Source of the DNA: Pseudoalteromonas sp.
GTDB taxonomy: Bacteria > Pseudomonadota > Gammaproteobacteria > Enterobacterales > Alteromonadaceae
Direction: 5' to 3'
Length of the DNA stretch: 64,000 nt
Assembly: GCF_018402495.1 (NCBI RefSeq)
Contig: NZ_JAGYIU010000004.1
Coordinates: 124,001-188,000, forward strand
A program made the position numbers and the translations under genes. Shown here piece by piece: positions 46,472-54,940 of this stretch; position 1 is the stretch's first letter, and every line of letters begins with the position of its first letter. The notes below the pieces were generated by a model. It saw only the letters and a program-made list of their open reading frames with translations. It was not told where the DNA came from and did not search any database.

Positions 46472-46918
46472 TTAGGCAGTTAATCGTTGCTTGATTAAAC
46501 CTGAGATTTTGCCCATGTCGGCACGACCTTCAGCTTTGCTTTTGATTATACCCATTACTTTACCCATGTCTTGCATACCTGCTGCGTTAGTATCAGCAAT
46601 AGCCGCGTCAATGAGAGCAATAATTTCTTCTTCACTCAATTGTTGAGGTAAAAAAGCTTCAAGTGCTGTAATTTCATTGGCTTCAATATCAGCTAAATCA
46701 TCACGCCCAGCATCTTTGTACTGAGTGTAAGAGTCGCGACGTTGTTTAACAAGCTTCACTATAACGGAGGTAATACCTGCGTCGTCTAGTGTTATTTGCT
46801 CGTCAATTTCACGTTGCTTGATTGCAGCAAGCACCATACGAATAGGGTTAAGACGTTGTTTGTCTTTGGCTCTCATCGCATCTTTTTGCGCATCTTTTAG
46901 CGTTATTAAAAGGCTCAT
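46472..46918 (-). CDS. yqeY: GatB/YqeY domain protein
   Basis: A 148-residue, all-helical protein of the YqeY family, related to the C-terminal tRNA-contacting domain of amidotransferase subunit GatB. Typical segments are RLNPIRMVLAAIKQREID, ITALEAFLPQQLSEEEI and MGKVMGIIKSKAEGRADMGKISGLIKQ. The exact role is unknown. It sits between rpsU and dnaG, an insertion into the E. coli-type operon seen in many gammaproteobacteria. The gap to rpsU is 19 bases. Confidence 0.93.
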   Translation of the reverse strand: MSLLITLKDAQKDAMRAKDKQRLNPIRMVLAAIKQREIDEQITLDDAGITSVIVKLVKQRRDSYTQYKDAGRDDLADIEANEITALEAFLPQQLSEEEIIALIDAAIADTNAAGMQDMGKVMGIIKSKAEGRADMGKISGLIKQRLTA

Positions 46919-46937
46919 TTATACAAGACCTAATATA

Positions 46938-47153
46938 TTAGTATAATTTAACGCGACGAGCGTTATCACGAGAAAGTTTTTTCATGTGACGCTTAACAGC
47001 AGCTGCTTTTTTACGCTTACGCTCAGCTGTTGGTTTTTCATAGTGCTCGCGACGACGAACTTCTGAAAGGATACCTGCTTTTTCACATGAACGCTTGAAG
47101 CGACGAAGTGCTACGTCAAACGGTTCGTTCTCTCTTACTTTAATTACTGGCAT
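46938..47153 (-). CDS. rpsU: 30S ribosomal protein S21
   Basis: Small-subunit protein involved in initiation near the anti-Shine-Dalgarno end of 16S rRNA; 71 residues as in E. coli. Highly basic: [21 protein letters not shown] at the start, and [27 protein letters not shown]. First gene of the rpsU-yqeY-dnaG-rpoD block. A striking set of TTGATCAA-like octamers lies 30-66 bases upstream of its start. Confidence 0.97.
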
Positions 47154-47171
47154 TAAAAATTCACCTACCTA

Positions 47172-47219
47172 AATTATGAGCGTTGCTCAAGTTGATCAAA
47201 CATTGATCAAGTGGTTCAA
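47172..47219 (-). promoter_or_regulatory. Putative rpsU promoter overlapped by a four-octamer dyad
   Basis: Four octamers related to TTGATCAA stand at 47183-47190 (TTGCTCAA), 47192-47199 (TTGATCAA), 47203-47210 (TTGATCAA) and 47212-47219 (TGGTTCAA), spaced 9, 11 and 9 bases, so the whole is a dyad centred at 47201. On the minus strand CATAAT (47173-47178) is a candidate -10, and TTTGAT or TTGATC in the inner octamer a candidate -35 with a 15-16-base spacer. A protein bound here would control the operon. Confidence 0.55.
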
Positions 47220-47298
47220 AAATGGTGCGGTATTGTAATCCGAAGCAACACCACATGTAAAGGATAATATTAACAGAAACGCATCAGCTAAAACAGTG

Positions 47299-47904
47299 TT
47301 AATTTATATGGCGTTGGTACAGCCGACAAAAAACTTGTCCTGCCTTTTTTTCTTTAATTAACAACCAGTTGTTTGGTGCTTTAAACGAGGTTAGCTCAGT
47401 TTCTACTTCAACATATATCAATGCTTCGGGGTCGAGCCATTGATTATTTTCCAATAAATCACAGCATGATTGAGCTAAATTTTTGCGAAATGGCGGGTCA
47501 ATAAAAACCAAATTAAATGTGTCACTGGTGTTTTTTCTCTCTAAGAACGTCAGTGTATTAGTATTAATAACGTGCGCGTTTTGTGCATTAAGCGTCGCAA
47601 TGTTTTGCTCTAATTGTTTTGCTGCTTGTGAGTCAAGCTCTATAAATGTGGTGTGTTTTGCAAAACGTGACAATGCTTCAAATCCCAATCCACCGGAACC
47701 GGCAAAGCAATCGAGAGTGTGCGCATCGCGGGTATCGTGCATCAACCAATTAAACACCGTTTCTTTAATTCGGTCAGTTGTGGGACGCAGACCTTGAACA
47801 TCTTTTACTGGCAGTTTTCGACCGCGAAATTGGCCGCTAATGATTCTAATAACCCCATCAGCTGATTTATGAGTGGTGTTATTTTGTGTGGTTTTTTTTC
47901 TCAT
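47299..47904 (-). CDS. rsmD: 16S rRNA (guanine966-N2)-methyltransferase RsmD
   Basis: A 201-residue SAM-dependent rRNA methyltransferase. IRIISGQFRGRKLPV and RPTTDRIKETVFNWL are conserved N-terminal segments; LDCFAGSGGLGFEALSR is motif I; FIDPPFRKN is the catalytic NPPY-like DPPF motif. It is divergent from ftsY with a 204-bp gap, the same pairing as in E. coli. Confidence 0.95.
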   Translation of the reverse strand: MRKKTTQNNTTHKSADGVIRIISGQFRGRKLPVKDVQGLRPTTDRIKETVFNWLMHDTRDAHTLDCFAGSGGLGFEALSRFAKHTTFIELDSQAAKQLEQNIATLNAQNAHVINTNTLTFLERKNTSDTFNLVFIDPPFRKNLAQSCCDLLENNQWLDPEALIYVEVETELTSFKAPNNWLLIKEKKAGQVFCRLYQRHIN

Positions 47905-48108
47905 TTAACTCACTAAAAATTGGTATCTATGATCTAGCTCAGATAATATTGCAATCATATCATGGCGTGTCATTTTTCAACTGCGCTAAAAGTGTTACTA
48001 TTATGCACCCTCGAGGATAACGTGTTGCTAAAAGCAATTATTTAGGCTTAAAAGCACGCTATCATTATCGTTAGTTTATCAGATTTTTATAAGTGGTTAT
48101 TAGCAAGT

Positions 48109-49851
48109 ATGGCAAAAAAAAGTAAATTCATGTCGTGGCTCGGTTTTGGCAAGTCAGATAAAAAACAAGCAGAAGCTGATAAACAACAAGCATTAGCAAA
48201 AGAGCAGGCAGAAAAAGCCGAACAAGAACGTTTAGCTGCAGAGCAAGCTGAGGCAGAGCGCTTACAAGCTGAAGCAAAAGCCGAGCGTATAGAACAAGCC
48301 CGAATTGCTGCTGAACAAGATCGTTTAGCACAAGAGCAGGCAGAAAAAGCCGAGCAAGAACGTTTAGCTGCAGAGCAAGCTGAGACAGAGCGTTTACAAG
48401 CTGAAGCAGAGGCCGAGCGTTTAGAGCAAGAAAAACAGGCACAAGCACAGCGCGCAGCGGCAGAAGAAAAACAAGCGATTGAACACGCTAACGCAGAGCT
48501 ATTAGCTAAAGAACAGGCCGATGCAGAGCAACAAAGACAAGAGCAAGCCAAACGTTTAGCAGAACAAGAAGCGCAAATGCAGTTAGAGCAAGAGCGCATT
48601 GCAGCAGAAAAAGCTGAGAATGAACGTTTAGAGCAACAGCGCATTGCAGCAGAACAAGCTGAGAACGAGCGTTTAGAACAACAGCGTATTGCAGAAGAAC
48701 AAGCTGAGAATGAACGTTTAGAACAACAGCGTATTGCTGCAGAGCAAGCTGAAAATGCGCGTTTAGAACAACAGCGTATTGCAGCAGAACAAGCTGAGAA
48801 CGAGCGTTTAGAGCAAGAGCGTATTGCAGCAGAGCAAGCTGAGAACGAGCGTTTAGAACAAGAGCGACTGACCGCAGAGCTTGCAAAGGAAGAAGCTATA
48901 AAAGCGGAAAAACCTAAAAAAGAAGGTTTTTTCTCTCGCCTCAAAAAGGGCTTACTGAAAACACGCGTTAATATTGGTTCTGGCTTTGCCTCAATCTTCA
49001 GCGGTAAAAAAATTGACGATGAATTATTTGAAGAATTAGAGACTCAGTTACTTACTGCCGATCTTGGTGTTGATACCACCATGAAGCTAATCGATAGCCT
49101 GACCGACGCCGCTGATCGCAAGCAGCTAAAAGATGGTGATGCGCTTTATGAATTAATGAAGCAAGAAATGGCAACTATGCTGAAAACAGCAGAGCAGCCT
49201 TTAGAAATACCAGCAGACAAAAAACCTTTCGTTATCCTTATGGTAGGTGTAAACGGCGTAGGTAAAACCACCACCATTGGTAAAATGGCGAAACAATTTC
49301 AAAACCAAGGTAAATCGGTAATGCTTGCTGCTGGTGATACATTTAGAGCCGCAGCAGTAGAGCAGCTTCAAGTTTGGGGTGAGCGTAATAGTATTCCTGT
49401 TATAGCTCAGCACACTGGTGCTGATAGCGCCTCAGTGGTATTTGATGCCTTTCAAGCCGCTAAAGCGCGTAATGTTGATGTGTTAATTGCTGATACAGCT
49501 GGGCGCTTGCAAAATAAAGATAACTTAATGCAAGAGCTTGAAAAAATAGCCCGTGTGATGAAAAAAGTAGACCCAGATGCACCGCATGAAGTGATGCTAA
49601 CTATTGATGCTGGCACAGGCCAAAATGCTATTAGCCAAGTAAACTTATTTAACCAATGTGTAGGTTTAACGGGTATCACACTATCAAAGCTTGATGGCAC
49701 CGCTAAAGGCGGGGTTATTTTTGCTGTTGCTGATAAGTTTAATATTCCTATTCGTTACATTGGTGTAGGTGAAAGTATTGATGATTTACGCACCTTCAAG
49801 AGCGATGACTTTATTGACGCACTATTTAGCCAAGATGAGGACGACGTTTAA
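48109..49851 (+). CDS. ftsY: Signal recognition particle receptor FtsY, with long repetitive N-terminal domain
   Basis: Membrane-associated GTPase that docks the signal recognition particle (Ffh) at SecYEG; 580 residues (E. coli 497). The first 20 residues are basic (MAKKSKFMSWLGFGKSDKK). Residues about 25-265 are an Ala/Glu/Gln-rich coiled coil of near-identical repeats. The NG domain begins near 270 (GFFSRLKKGLLKTRVN). GTPase motifs are G1 GVNGVGKTT (near 380), DTAGR (near 463), TLSKLDGTAKGG (near 525) and the closing GVGESIDDLRTF. The core is normal; the extra length is in the repeats. An intrinsic terminator follows. Confidence 0.97.
   Translation: MAKKSKFMSWLGFGKSDKKQAEADKQQALAKEQAEKAEQERLAAEQAEAERLQAEAKAERIEQARIAAEQDRLAQEQAEKAEQERLAAEQAETERLQAEAEAERLEQEKQAQAQRAAAEEKQAIEHANAELLAKEQADAEQQRQEQAKRLAEQEAQMQLEQERIAAEKAENERLEQQRIAAEQAENERLEQQRIAEEQAENERLEQQRIAAEQAENARLEQQRIAAEQAENERLEQERIAAEQAENERLEQERLTAELAKEEAIKAEKPKKEGFFSRLKKGLLKTRVNIGSGFASIFSGKKIDDELFEELETQLLTADLGVDTTMKLIDSLTDAADRKQLKDGDALYELMKQEMATMLKTAEQPLEIPADKKPFVILMVGVNGVGKTTTIGKMAKQFQNQGKSVMLAAGDTFRAAAVEQLQVWGERNSIPVIAQHTGADSASVVFDAFQAAKARNVDVLIADTAGRLQNKDNLMQELEKIARVMKKVDPDAPHEVMLTIDAGTGQNAISQVNLFNQCVGLTGITLSKLDGTAKGGVIFAVADKFNIPIRYIGVGESIDDLRTFKSDDFIDALFSQDEDDV
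48595..48864 (+). repeat. Six tandem 45-bp repeats inside ftsY
   Basis: Units start at 48595, 48640, 48685, 48730, 48775 and 48820, encoding variants of the 15-residue RIAAEQAENERLEQQ, and a seventh degrades at 48865. A separate 87-bp direct repeat is at 48202-48288 and 48334-48420. Frame and coiled-coil pattern are preserved throughout. Confidence 0.92.
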
Positions 49852-49857
49852 TTTACC

Positions 49858-49883
49858 AAAAGGGAGCCTGCTCCCTTTTTAAT
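49858..49883 (+). terminator. Rho-independent terminator between ftsY and ftsE
   Basis: Stem AAAAGGGAG/CTCCCTTTT (49858-49866 with 49871-49879) with a 4-base loop and T-run, directly after the ftsY stop. It implies that ftsEX can be transcribed from its own promoter in the 50 bases that follow. Confidence 0.88.
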
Positions 49884-49891
49884 TGCAAGGA

Positions 49892-49928
49892 ATACCAATT
49901 GCGTTAGGACGTTTAATGAGGTTGGCAT
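49892..49928. repeat. Possible remnant of the 162-bp palindromic element
   Basis: ATACCAATTGCGTTA at 49892-49906 matches the left end of the element at 60926 at all but one base. A degenerate right end, TTGGCAT, is at 49922-49928. The interior is missing. It sits just upstream of ftsE. Confidence 0.5.
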
Positions 49929-49936
49929 AATAAAAA

Positions 49937-50614
49937 ATGATAAATTTTCAGCAAGTAAGTAAAACCTATGCCGGTGGGCATCGCGCGCTTGAAAAAGTGA
50001 GTTTTCATATAAAACCAGGCGAACTGGCTTTTTTAACGGGCCACAGTGGTGCCGGTAAAAGTACACTTTTAAAGCTTATTAGCTTGATGGAACGTCCTTC
50101 TGCGGGCAACGTGTTTATCAATGGCGTGGATTTAAATAAGTTAAATTCGCGACAAATTCCGTATGCACGCCGCGACATTGGTATTATTTTTCAAAATCAT
50201 CGTCTATTAGAACGATACACGGTATTCGATAACGTTGCTTTGCCCTTAATTATTGAAGGGACTCACCACAAGCAAATTGCCAAGCGTGTGCATGGTGCGC
50301 TCGATAAAGTGGGCTTGTTAGATAAAGTACGCTGTCATCCCTCCACACTCTCTGGCGGTGAGCAGCAACGTGTAGGGATTGCACGAGCCATTGTTAATTC
50401 TCCTCCTATACTATTAGCTGATGAACCTACCGGTAACCTTGATCCTGAGTTATCGATGGAAATATTACGCCTGTTCGAAGATTTTAATAAGCATGGCACC
50501 ACGGTTTTAATTGCCACCCATGACTTAGGGTTAGTATCACGAATGAAGTATCGTAGCTTAACGCTTCATGATGGGCGGATGAGCCAAGATCCACTGGCTG
50601 AGGGTGTATTATGA
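49937..50614 (+). CDS. ftsE: Cell division ATP-binding protein FtsE
   Basis: ATPase of the FtsEX divisome complex. The 225-residue ABC protein has Walker A GHSGAGKST (about 35-43), the Q-loop IIFQNHRLL, signature LSGGEQQR, Walker B ILLADEPTG and H-loop ATHD. FtsEX transmits ATPase activity across the membrane to EnvC, which is also encoded in this window (57325-58464). The stop overlaps the ftsX start (ATGA), indicating translational coupling. Confidence 0.97.
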   Translation: MINFQQVSKTYAGGHRALEKVSFHIKPGELAFLTGHSGAGKSTLLKLISLMERPSAGNVFINGVDLNKLNSRQIPYARRDIGIIFQNHRLLERYTVFDNVALPLIIEGTHHKQIAKRVHGALDKVGLLDKVRCHPSTLSGGEQQRVGIARAIVNSPPILLADEPTGNLDPELSMEILRLFEDFNKHGTTVLIATHDLGLVSRMKYRSLTLHDGRMSQDPLAEGVL

Positions 50615-51597
50615 GTTTACTGTTCAAAAGCCGTCAAAATAGTAATGATAAACAAAAAAAATCCGTATTCTCTGGCGGTTACTTTTTCATTATTAATATT
50701 TTTCGCCAAGGTGTGTACAGTCTTGGGGAAATGTGGCGCACGCCATTAGCCTCTATGATGACCATTGCTGTACTGGGTTTGAGTTTAACCTTGCCCGCAA
50801 CGTTATACTTAGTGGTTAAAAATGTGCAGCAAGTGAGCAGTGGTTTTGAGCAAGCCAGCGAAATATCCTTGTTTGTAAAAGAGGATATGAGCGAGCAAGA
50901 AACACAAACTTTAGTTAAACGCTTAGCGCTATATCCTGAAATACAAAGTGTGACTTTTATTTCTCGCACTGAGGCTTTGGATGAATTCAAAGAAATGTCT
51001 GGGTTTGGTCAGGCTTTAGAATACCTAGATAGTAACCCATTACCGAATGTGGTTTTAGTTACACCAACCCAGCGACATAGCCAACCTAATGCGGCTAAGC
51101 TATTGCTTAAAAAACTTGAAGGTGAACGCGAAGTTGATTTTGGTAAGCTTGATATTGCTTGGCTTGAACGTTTAAATGCATTACTCAGTTTGCTAAAAGA
51201 AAGTGTAATTACGATTGCGCTATTATTACTTACCTCAGTGACGCTTATTATAGGCAACACAATTCGTTTATCTATTATGGATAAAAAAGAAGAAATACAG
51301 GTAATGAAGCTCGTAGGGGCAACTAATACCTTTATTCATGCCCCCTTTTTATGGACTGGCATTTGGTATGGCGTGATTGGCGGATTGTTTGCTTTTATTT
51401 GCGTAGCATTAATGATGTGGTGGCTATCTGCTGCGGTAAGCAGTGTTGCAGGGGTATATCAAACCAGCTTTACGCTAATAGGGCTTAGCCTTAATGAATT
51501 TGGCGCGTTGGTATTGTTGGCCACTAGCTTAGGCTTTATTGGTTCTTACTTATCGGTTAACCGTTACATCTCAGAAATAGAACCCGATAAGGTTTAG
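50611..51597 (+). CDS. ftsX: Cell division membrane protein FtsX
   Basis: Inner-membrane partner of FtsE; 328 residues with four membrane helices (one near 50-70 and three in the C-terminal 150 residues) and a periplasmic loop (about 75-200) that should contact EnvC. The N-terminal cytoplasmic part is Lys/Asn-rich. Family segments MWRTPLASMMTIAVLGLSLTLP, VTFISRTEAL and the C-terminal NRYISEIEPDKV are clear. It overlaps ftsE by 4 bases. Confidence 0.96.
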   Translation: MSLLFKSRQNSNDKQKKSVFSGGYFFIINIFRQGVYSLGEMWRTPLASMMTIAVLGLSLTLPATLYLVVKNVQQVSSGFEQASEISLFVKEDMSEQETQTLVKRLALYPEIQSVTFISRTEALDEFKEMSGFGQALEYLDSNPLPNVVLVTPTQRHSQPNAAKLLLKKLEGEREVDFGKLDIAWLERLNALLSLLKESVITIALLLLTSVTLIIGNTIRLSIMDKKEEIQVMKLVGATNTFIHAPFLWTGIWYGVIGGLFAFICVALMMWWLSAAVSSVAGVYQTSFTLIGLSLNEFGALVLLATSLGFIGSYLSVNRYISEIEPDKV

Positions 51598-51649
51598 GGC
51601 CCTAATATAATTCTTAAAACTGTCATGTTTTAAGTTTAAAATTATAAAA

Positions 51650-51683
51650 AAGCCAAAGCAAAAAGATTAATCTTTGCTTTGGC
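51650..51683. repeat. Strong hairpin between ftsX and rpoH
   Basis: Left arm 51650-51667 and right arm 51668-51683 (AGCCAAAGC.../...GCTTTGGCT) pair over 16 bp with a 2-base bulge. There is no plus-strand T-run after it, but an A-run before it. It may stabilise the ftsEX 3' end or act as a Rho-dependent or minus-strand terminator. Confidence 0.6.
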
Positions 51684-51745
51684 TAAACCAATTCATAGGT
51701 TATTCAGTCGCCTAGTGTAGACTGACTTAACACTAAAAAAACCAC

Positions 51746-51774
51746 TTGATTTATGATTCAAAAAAGTTTTAAAT
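51746..51774 (+). promoter_or_regulatory. Candidate sigma-70 promoter of rpoH
   Basis: TTGATT (51746-51751), a 17-base spacer and TTAAAT (51769-51774), each four of six to consensus. The predicted start, about 51781, falls at the first bases of the CIRCE operator. Confidence 0.5.
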
Positions 51775-51779
51775 TCAAG

Positions 51780-51806
51780 TTAGCACTCTTACTAAAAGAG
51801 TGCTAA
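51780..51806 (+). promoter_or_regulatory. Perfect CIRCE operator (HrcA-binding type) upstream of rpoH
   Basis: TTAGCACTC (51780-51788), nine-base spacer, GAGTGCTAA (51798-51806): an exact match to the CIRCE consensus TTAGCACTC-N9-GAGTGCTAA bound by the heat-shock repressor HrcA. It lies 33 bases before the rpoH ATG, overlapping the predicted transcription start. The repeat also forms a hairpin in the mRNA leader. Confidence 0.85.
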
Positions 51807-51839
51807 GATGGTTTCAAATGTTTATCACCGAGGTGAAAA

Positions 51840-52703
51840 ATGAGTAAAGATTTATACGCAATGGCACTTACAGTTGGGCAACAAAGCGCAAGTATGGATG
51901 GCTATCTTCAAGCTGTTAGTACTATTCCTATGCTTAAAGTTGAGCAAGAGCAGGAACTTGCAAAAAAACTTCAGGAAGAAGGCGATCTTAGTGCTGCAAA
52001 GCAACTCATTATGTCGCATTTGCGCTTTGTAGCGCACATAGCTAAAAGCTACTCGGGTTACGGGTTACCACAAGCTGATTTGATTCAAGAGGGTAACATT
52101 GGACTGATGAAGGCAGTAAAACGTTTTGACCCATCAGTGGGTGTACGTTTGGTTTCATTTGCGGTTCATTGGATCAAAGCCGAAATTCATGAGTTTGTGC
52201 TTAAGAACTGGCGCATCGTTAAAGTTGCGACAACCAAAGCGCAACGTAAACTGTTTTTTAATCTTCGTAAAAACAAAAAACGTTTAGGCTGGTTTAACCA
52301 AGCGGAAGTGAGCACAGTAGCGAGCGAGCTAGGTGTGAGTGAAAAAGAAGTACGTGAAATGGAGTCGCGTATGAGCGGTCAAGACATGGGTTTTGACTTA
52401 ACAGGCGACGATAACGACGATGCACCAACGAGTACTTACTCACCCGTACAATATTTAACAGATGGTTCTACTGACTTAGCTGACGACATTGAGCAGCAAC
52501 AATGGCAAGAGCAGTCGCATACGCGATTATTTAGCGCTTTGAAAACACTTGATGAGCGTTCGCAAGATATTGTTAGCGCACGTTGGTTGTCAGATGATAA
52601 AGCAACACTGCAAGAATTGGCTGAAAAATACAGCGTATCTGCAGAGCGTGTTCGCCAGCTGGAAAAAACAGCGATGAAAAAATTACAAGCTGCGATGAGC
52701 TAA
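51840..52703 (+). CDS. rpoH: Heat-shock sigma factor RpoH (sigma-32)
   Basis: Alternative sigma factor for heat-shock genes; 287 residues (E. coli 284). Region 2 has [38 protein letters not shown] and the RpoH-specific box is near [24 protein letters not shown]. Region 4 has [24 protein letters not shown]. The ribosome-binding site GAGGTG precedes the ATG. It follows ftsEX as in E. coli. The CIRCE operator upstream suggests added repression by HrcA; translational thermosensing cannot be judged by eye. Confidence 0.97.
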   Translation: MSKDLYAMALTVGQQSASMDGYLQAVSTIPMLKVEQEQELAKKLQEEGDLSAAKQLIMSHLRFVAHIAKSYSGYGLPQADLIQEGNIGLMKAVKRFDPSVGVRLVSFAVHWIKAEIHEFVLKNWRIVKVATTKAQRKLFFNLRKNKKRLGWFNQAEVSTVASELGVSEKEVREMESRMSGQDMGFDLTGDDNDDAPTSTYSPVQYLTDGSTDLADDIEQQQWQEQSHTRLFSALKTLDERSQDIVSARWLSDDKATLQELAEKYSVSAERVRQLEKTAMKKLQAAMS

Positions 52704-52721
52704 TCGCACTTATTAGACAAT

Positions 52722-52753
52722 AAAGCCCTGCATTAAAATGCGGGGCTTTTTTA
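52722..52753 (+). terminator. Rho-independent terminator of rpoH
   Basis: 12-bp stem AAAGCCCTGCAT/ATGCGGGGCTTT with one G-T pair (52722-52733 with 52738-52749), TAAA loop, T-run. Confidence 0.92.
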
Positions 52754-53031
52754 TGCTTTAAAAAAGTTAATAAAAAGCAGACTTTCAACTTTTTTGCTTA
52801 CCTGTTGTTACATCTTAATATCTTTTAATTAAAAAGAGTCTCATTGAAATTAGTGAATAAGTTTGGTTTTTAACTAAATTAATGATTTATATTTGTTTTT
52901 TTTAGCATGTATGTGAAGATGCATCGCGTTTGAGCTTAAATAAGTTTCAACAATAGTCTAAATTCAGCCATTCAATCGCTGTATTTAAAATCACTTTCTA
53001 ATTTTTATTAACACGAGTATTTGCACTCACT
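52754..53031. other. Intergenic region rpoH-chemoreceptor
   Basis: AT-rich, no gene, repeat or convincing promoter recognised. Confidence 0.5.
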
Positions 53032-54903
53032 ATGAACTCATATTCACTAAAGAAAAAGATCTTACTATCGGTGGTTCTTGCCCTAGCCGTTATTATTATT
53101 TTGCTATCGTGGTATAGCTACTCCTCTCAAAAAGCCCTGTTATTTAAGACCAGTATTGATAATGTAAGTCAATCGGGTAAACAGCAAGCAATGCGTATCG
53201 AAGAATGGTTAGCTGATCGACAGCGAATTATAGAATCAGTGGCTAGCAAAGTTGAGGACAATATGTTAAACGCATTGCAGCAAGCAAAGTTTTCTGGTGA
53301 TTTTGAGTTGACATATTTTGGTGATAACCAAGGGAAAATGACTGACTCTGATCCAAGTATTGATCGAACCGGCTACGACCCGCGCACTCGTCCATGGTAT
53401 AAACAAGCTCAGCTGAAAAATGGCACCGTAATTACCAAACCTTATTTAGATACATCATTTAACGTTCTGGTTGTCTCTGTTGCTAAAACTATACAAAACG
53501 GCGTGGTAGCGGGTGATTTATCGATTGAGTCTTTAGTTAATGATGTTAATACTATGTCTTTACCGGCAAATGGGTATGCCATCATGATGCATCAAGATGG
53601 CACTGTGATTGCCTATAAAGATACTAAAAAAGTAATGGCGGATATTACGCATATTGACTCGAAAATAAATCACCAATTCATTTTATCTAATAGTCAAAAC
53701 GGTGAATTTACTCCCCTTTACTTTAAAGATGAAGGGCGCGAGAAGCTAATCTGGGGTGAAAATATAAATAATACCGATTGGCAGTTGCTATTTGTACTGG
53801 ATAAAGAAACCTTAGAGGCACCGTTAATTAGTTTATTGATCACTCAATTAGTAATAGTCACAGTGGCACTTTTACTGAGCGTATTAGCTATTTCATGGTT
53901 ATTAAGTGTGTTGCTTGCTCCGCTGAGTCGAGTATCACAAGCTTTATCAACAATTGCTGATGGTAACGGTGATTTAACCCAGCGTATTAGTGTTGATACG
54001 CAAGATGAAGTTGGGGTACTGGCTGATAGTTTTAATCGCTTTGTAAGCAGCCAGCATGAACTGATCAGCCATATTCGCCAATTAGCTACTGACTTAGATT
54101 TTGATGCAGAGAAAAGCTTGGTTACTAATCAAAACAGTGTAAGTGAGTTGCAGCGCCAGCAGCAGGAAGTGGCGATGGTTGCCACTGCGGTTACAGAAAT
54201 GTCTAGTGCAACCCATGAAATTGCAGCCAATGCTGAAAATACCGCTGCCGCATCGCAGCAGTCTGCGCAAAGTAGCCGTGAAGGTAAAATGTTAGTTGAT
54301 AAAACCAGAAGTACAATCAACTCACTGGCAGGTGAAATAGATGAAACAACAGCAGTTATTAGTGAGTTAAACTTACACGCTCAAGCTATTTCGAGTATTT
54401 TAACCACCATTCAAGAAATTGCTGAGCAAACAAACCTGTTAGCGCTCAATGCGGCAATAGAGGCGGCTCGAGCAGGTGAGCAAGGGCGTGGCTTTGCAGT
54501 AGTTGCCGATGAGGTGCGTGTGCTATCAAGACGAACGCAAAACTCTACAGCCGAAATTTATACAACCATTGAAACGTTACAAAATACCACTAAAAAAGCA
54601 GTGAGCTTAATGGACAGTAGTAAAGGTTATGCCAACAATAGTGTTGATGATGTCAATGCAGCTGCTAATGCACTTGAAGAAATCACTCTAGCGGTTAACG
54701 AAATTTCTGATATGGCAGGTCAAATAGCCGTTGCTGCAGAAGAGCAAACGCAAGTGACCAATGAAATTACTAAAAATACTGTAGCGATTAAGGATGTAAC
54801 CGATGAAATTACAACCTCCGCAACAACACACCTAAGCCAAGCTAAAACACTTAAAGATCGCGCCACAGATCTAAATGAAAAAGTGGCCACTTTTATCCTA
54901 TGA
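53032..54903 (+). CDS. Methyl-accepting chemotaxis protein with dCache sensor
   Basis: Membrane chemoreceptor of 623 residues. A first membrane helix (about 10-30) is followed by a periplasmic dCache_1 domain (about 35-265) with the ligand-pocket motif [13 protein letters not shown] (DxRxxxWY type, as in amino-acid receptors), a second helix (about 268-298), HAMP (about 298-352) and the signalling domain to the C-terminus. The hairpin tip contains [31 protein letters not shown] (about 463-493). A CheR/CheB-tethering NWETF-type pentapeptide is absent. No clear Shine-Dalgarno. An amino-acid ligand is inferred only from the dCache motif. Confidence 0.9.
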   Translation: MNSYSLKKKILLSVVLALAVIIILLSWYSYSSQKALLFKTSIDNVSQSGKQQAMRIEEWLADRQRIIESVASKVEDNMLNALQQAKFSGDFELTYFGDNQGKMTDSDPSIDRTGYDPRTRPWYKQAQLKNGTVITKPYLDTSFNVLVVSVAKTIQNGVVAGDLSIESLVNDVNTMSLPANGYAIMMHQDGTVIAYKDTKKVMADITHIDSKINHQFILSNSQNGEFTPLYFKDEGREKLIWGENINNTDWQLLFVLDKETLEAPLISLLITQLVIVTVALLLSVLAISWLLSVLLAPLSRVSQALSTIADGNGDLTQRISVDTQDEVGVLADSFNRFVSSQHELISHIRQLATDLDFDAEKSLVTNQNSVSELQRQQQEVAMVATAVTEMSSATHEIAANAENTAAASQQSAQSSREGKMLVDKTRSTINSLAGEIDETTAVISELNLHAQAISSILTTIQEIAEQTNLLALNAAIEAARAGEQGRGFAVVADEVRVLSRRTQNSTAEIYTTIETLQNTTKKAVSLMDSSKGYANNSVDDVNAAANALEEITLAVNEISDMAGQIAVAAEEQTQVTNEITKNTVAIKDVTDEITTSATTHLSQAKTLKDRATDLNEKVATFIL

Positions 54904-54940
54904 TTTATTGCTAGTGGGGTTTTTATAGCCCTGCTAGCGA

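Noticed and set aside
47183..47219. Reading the rpsU upstream dyad as an FNR or LexA site
   Set aside because: The FNR pattern TTGAT-N4-ATCAA is not met (the spacing is nine), and no CTGT-N8-ACAG is present.
48595..48864. Regular repeats that could be mistaken for a CRISPR or satellite array
   Set aside because: The units are contiguous without spacers, encode a consistent 15-residue coiled-coil repeat and lie in the ftsY frame.
48087..48944. 285-codon minus-strand open frame rich in Ser and Cys opposite ftsY
   Set aside because: It is the antisense shadow of the repetitive FtsY coiled coil; the composition simply mirrors GAA/GCA-type codons, and there is no ribosome-binding site or known motif.
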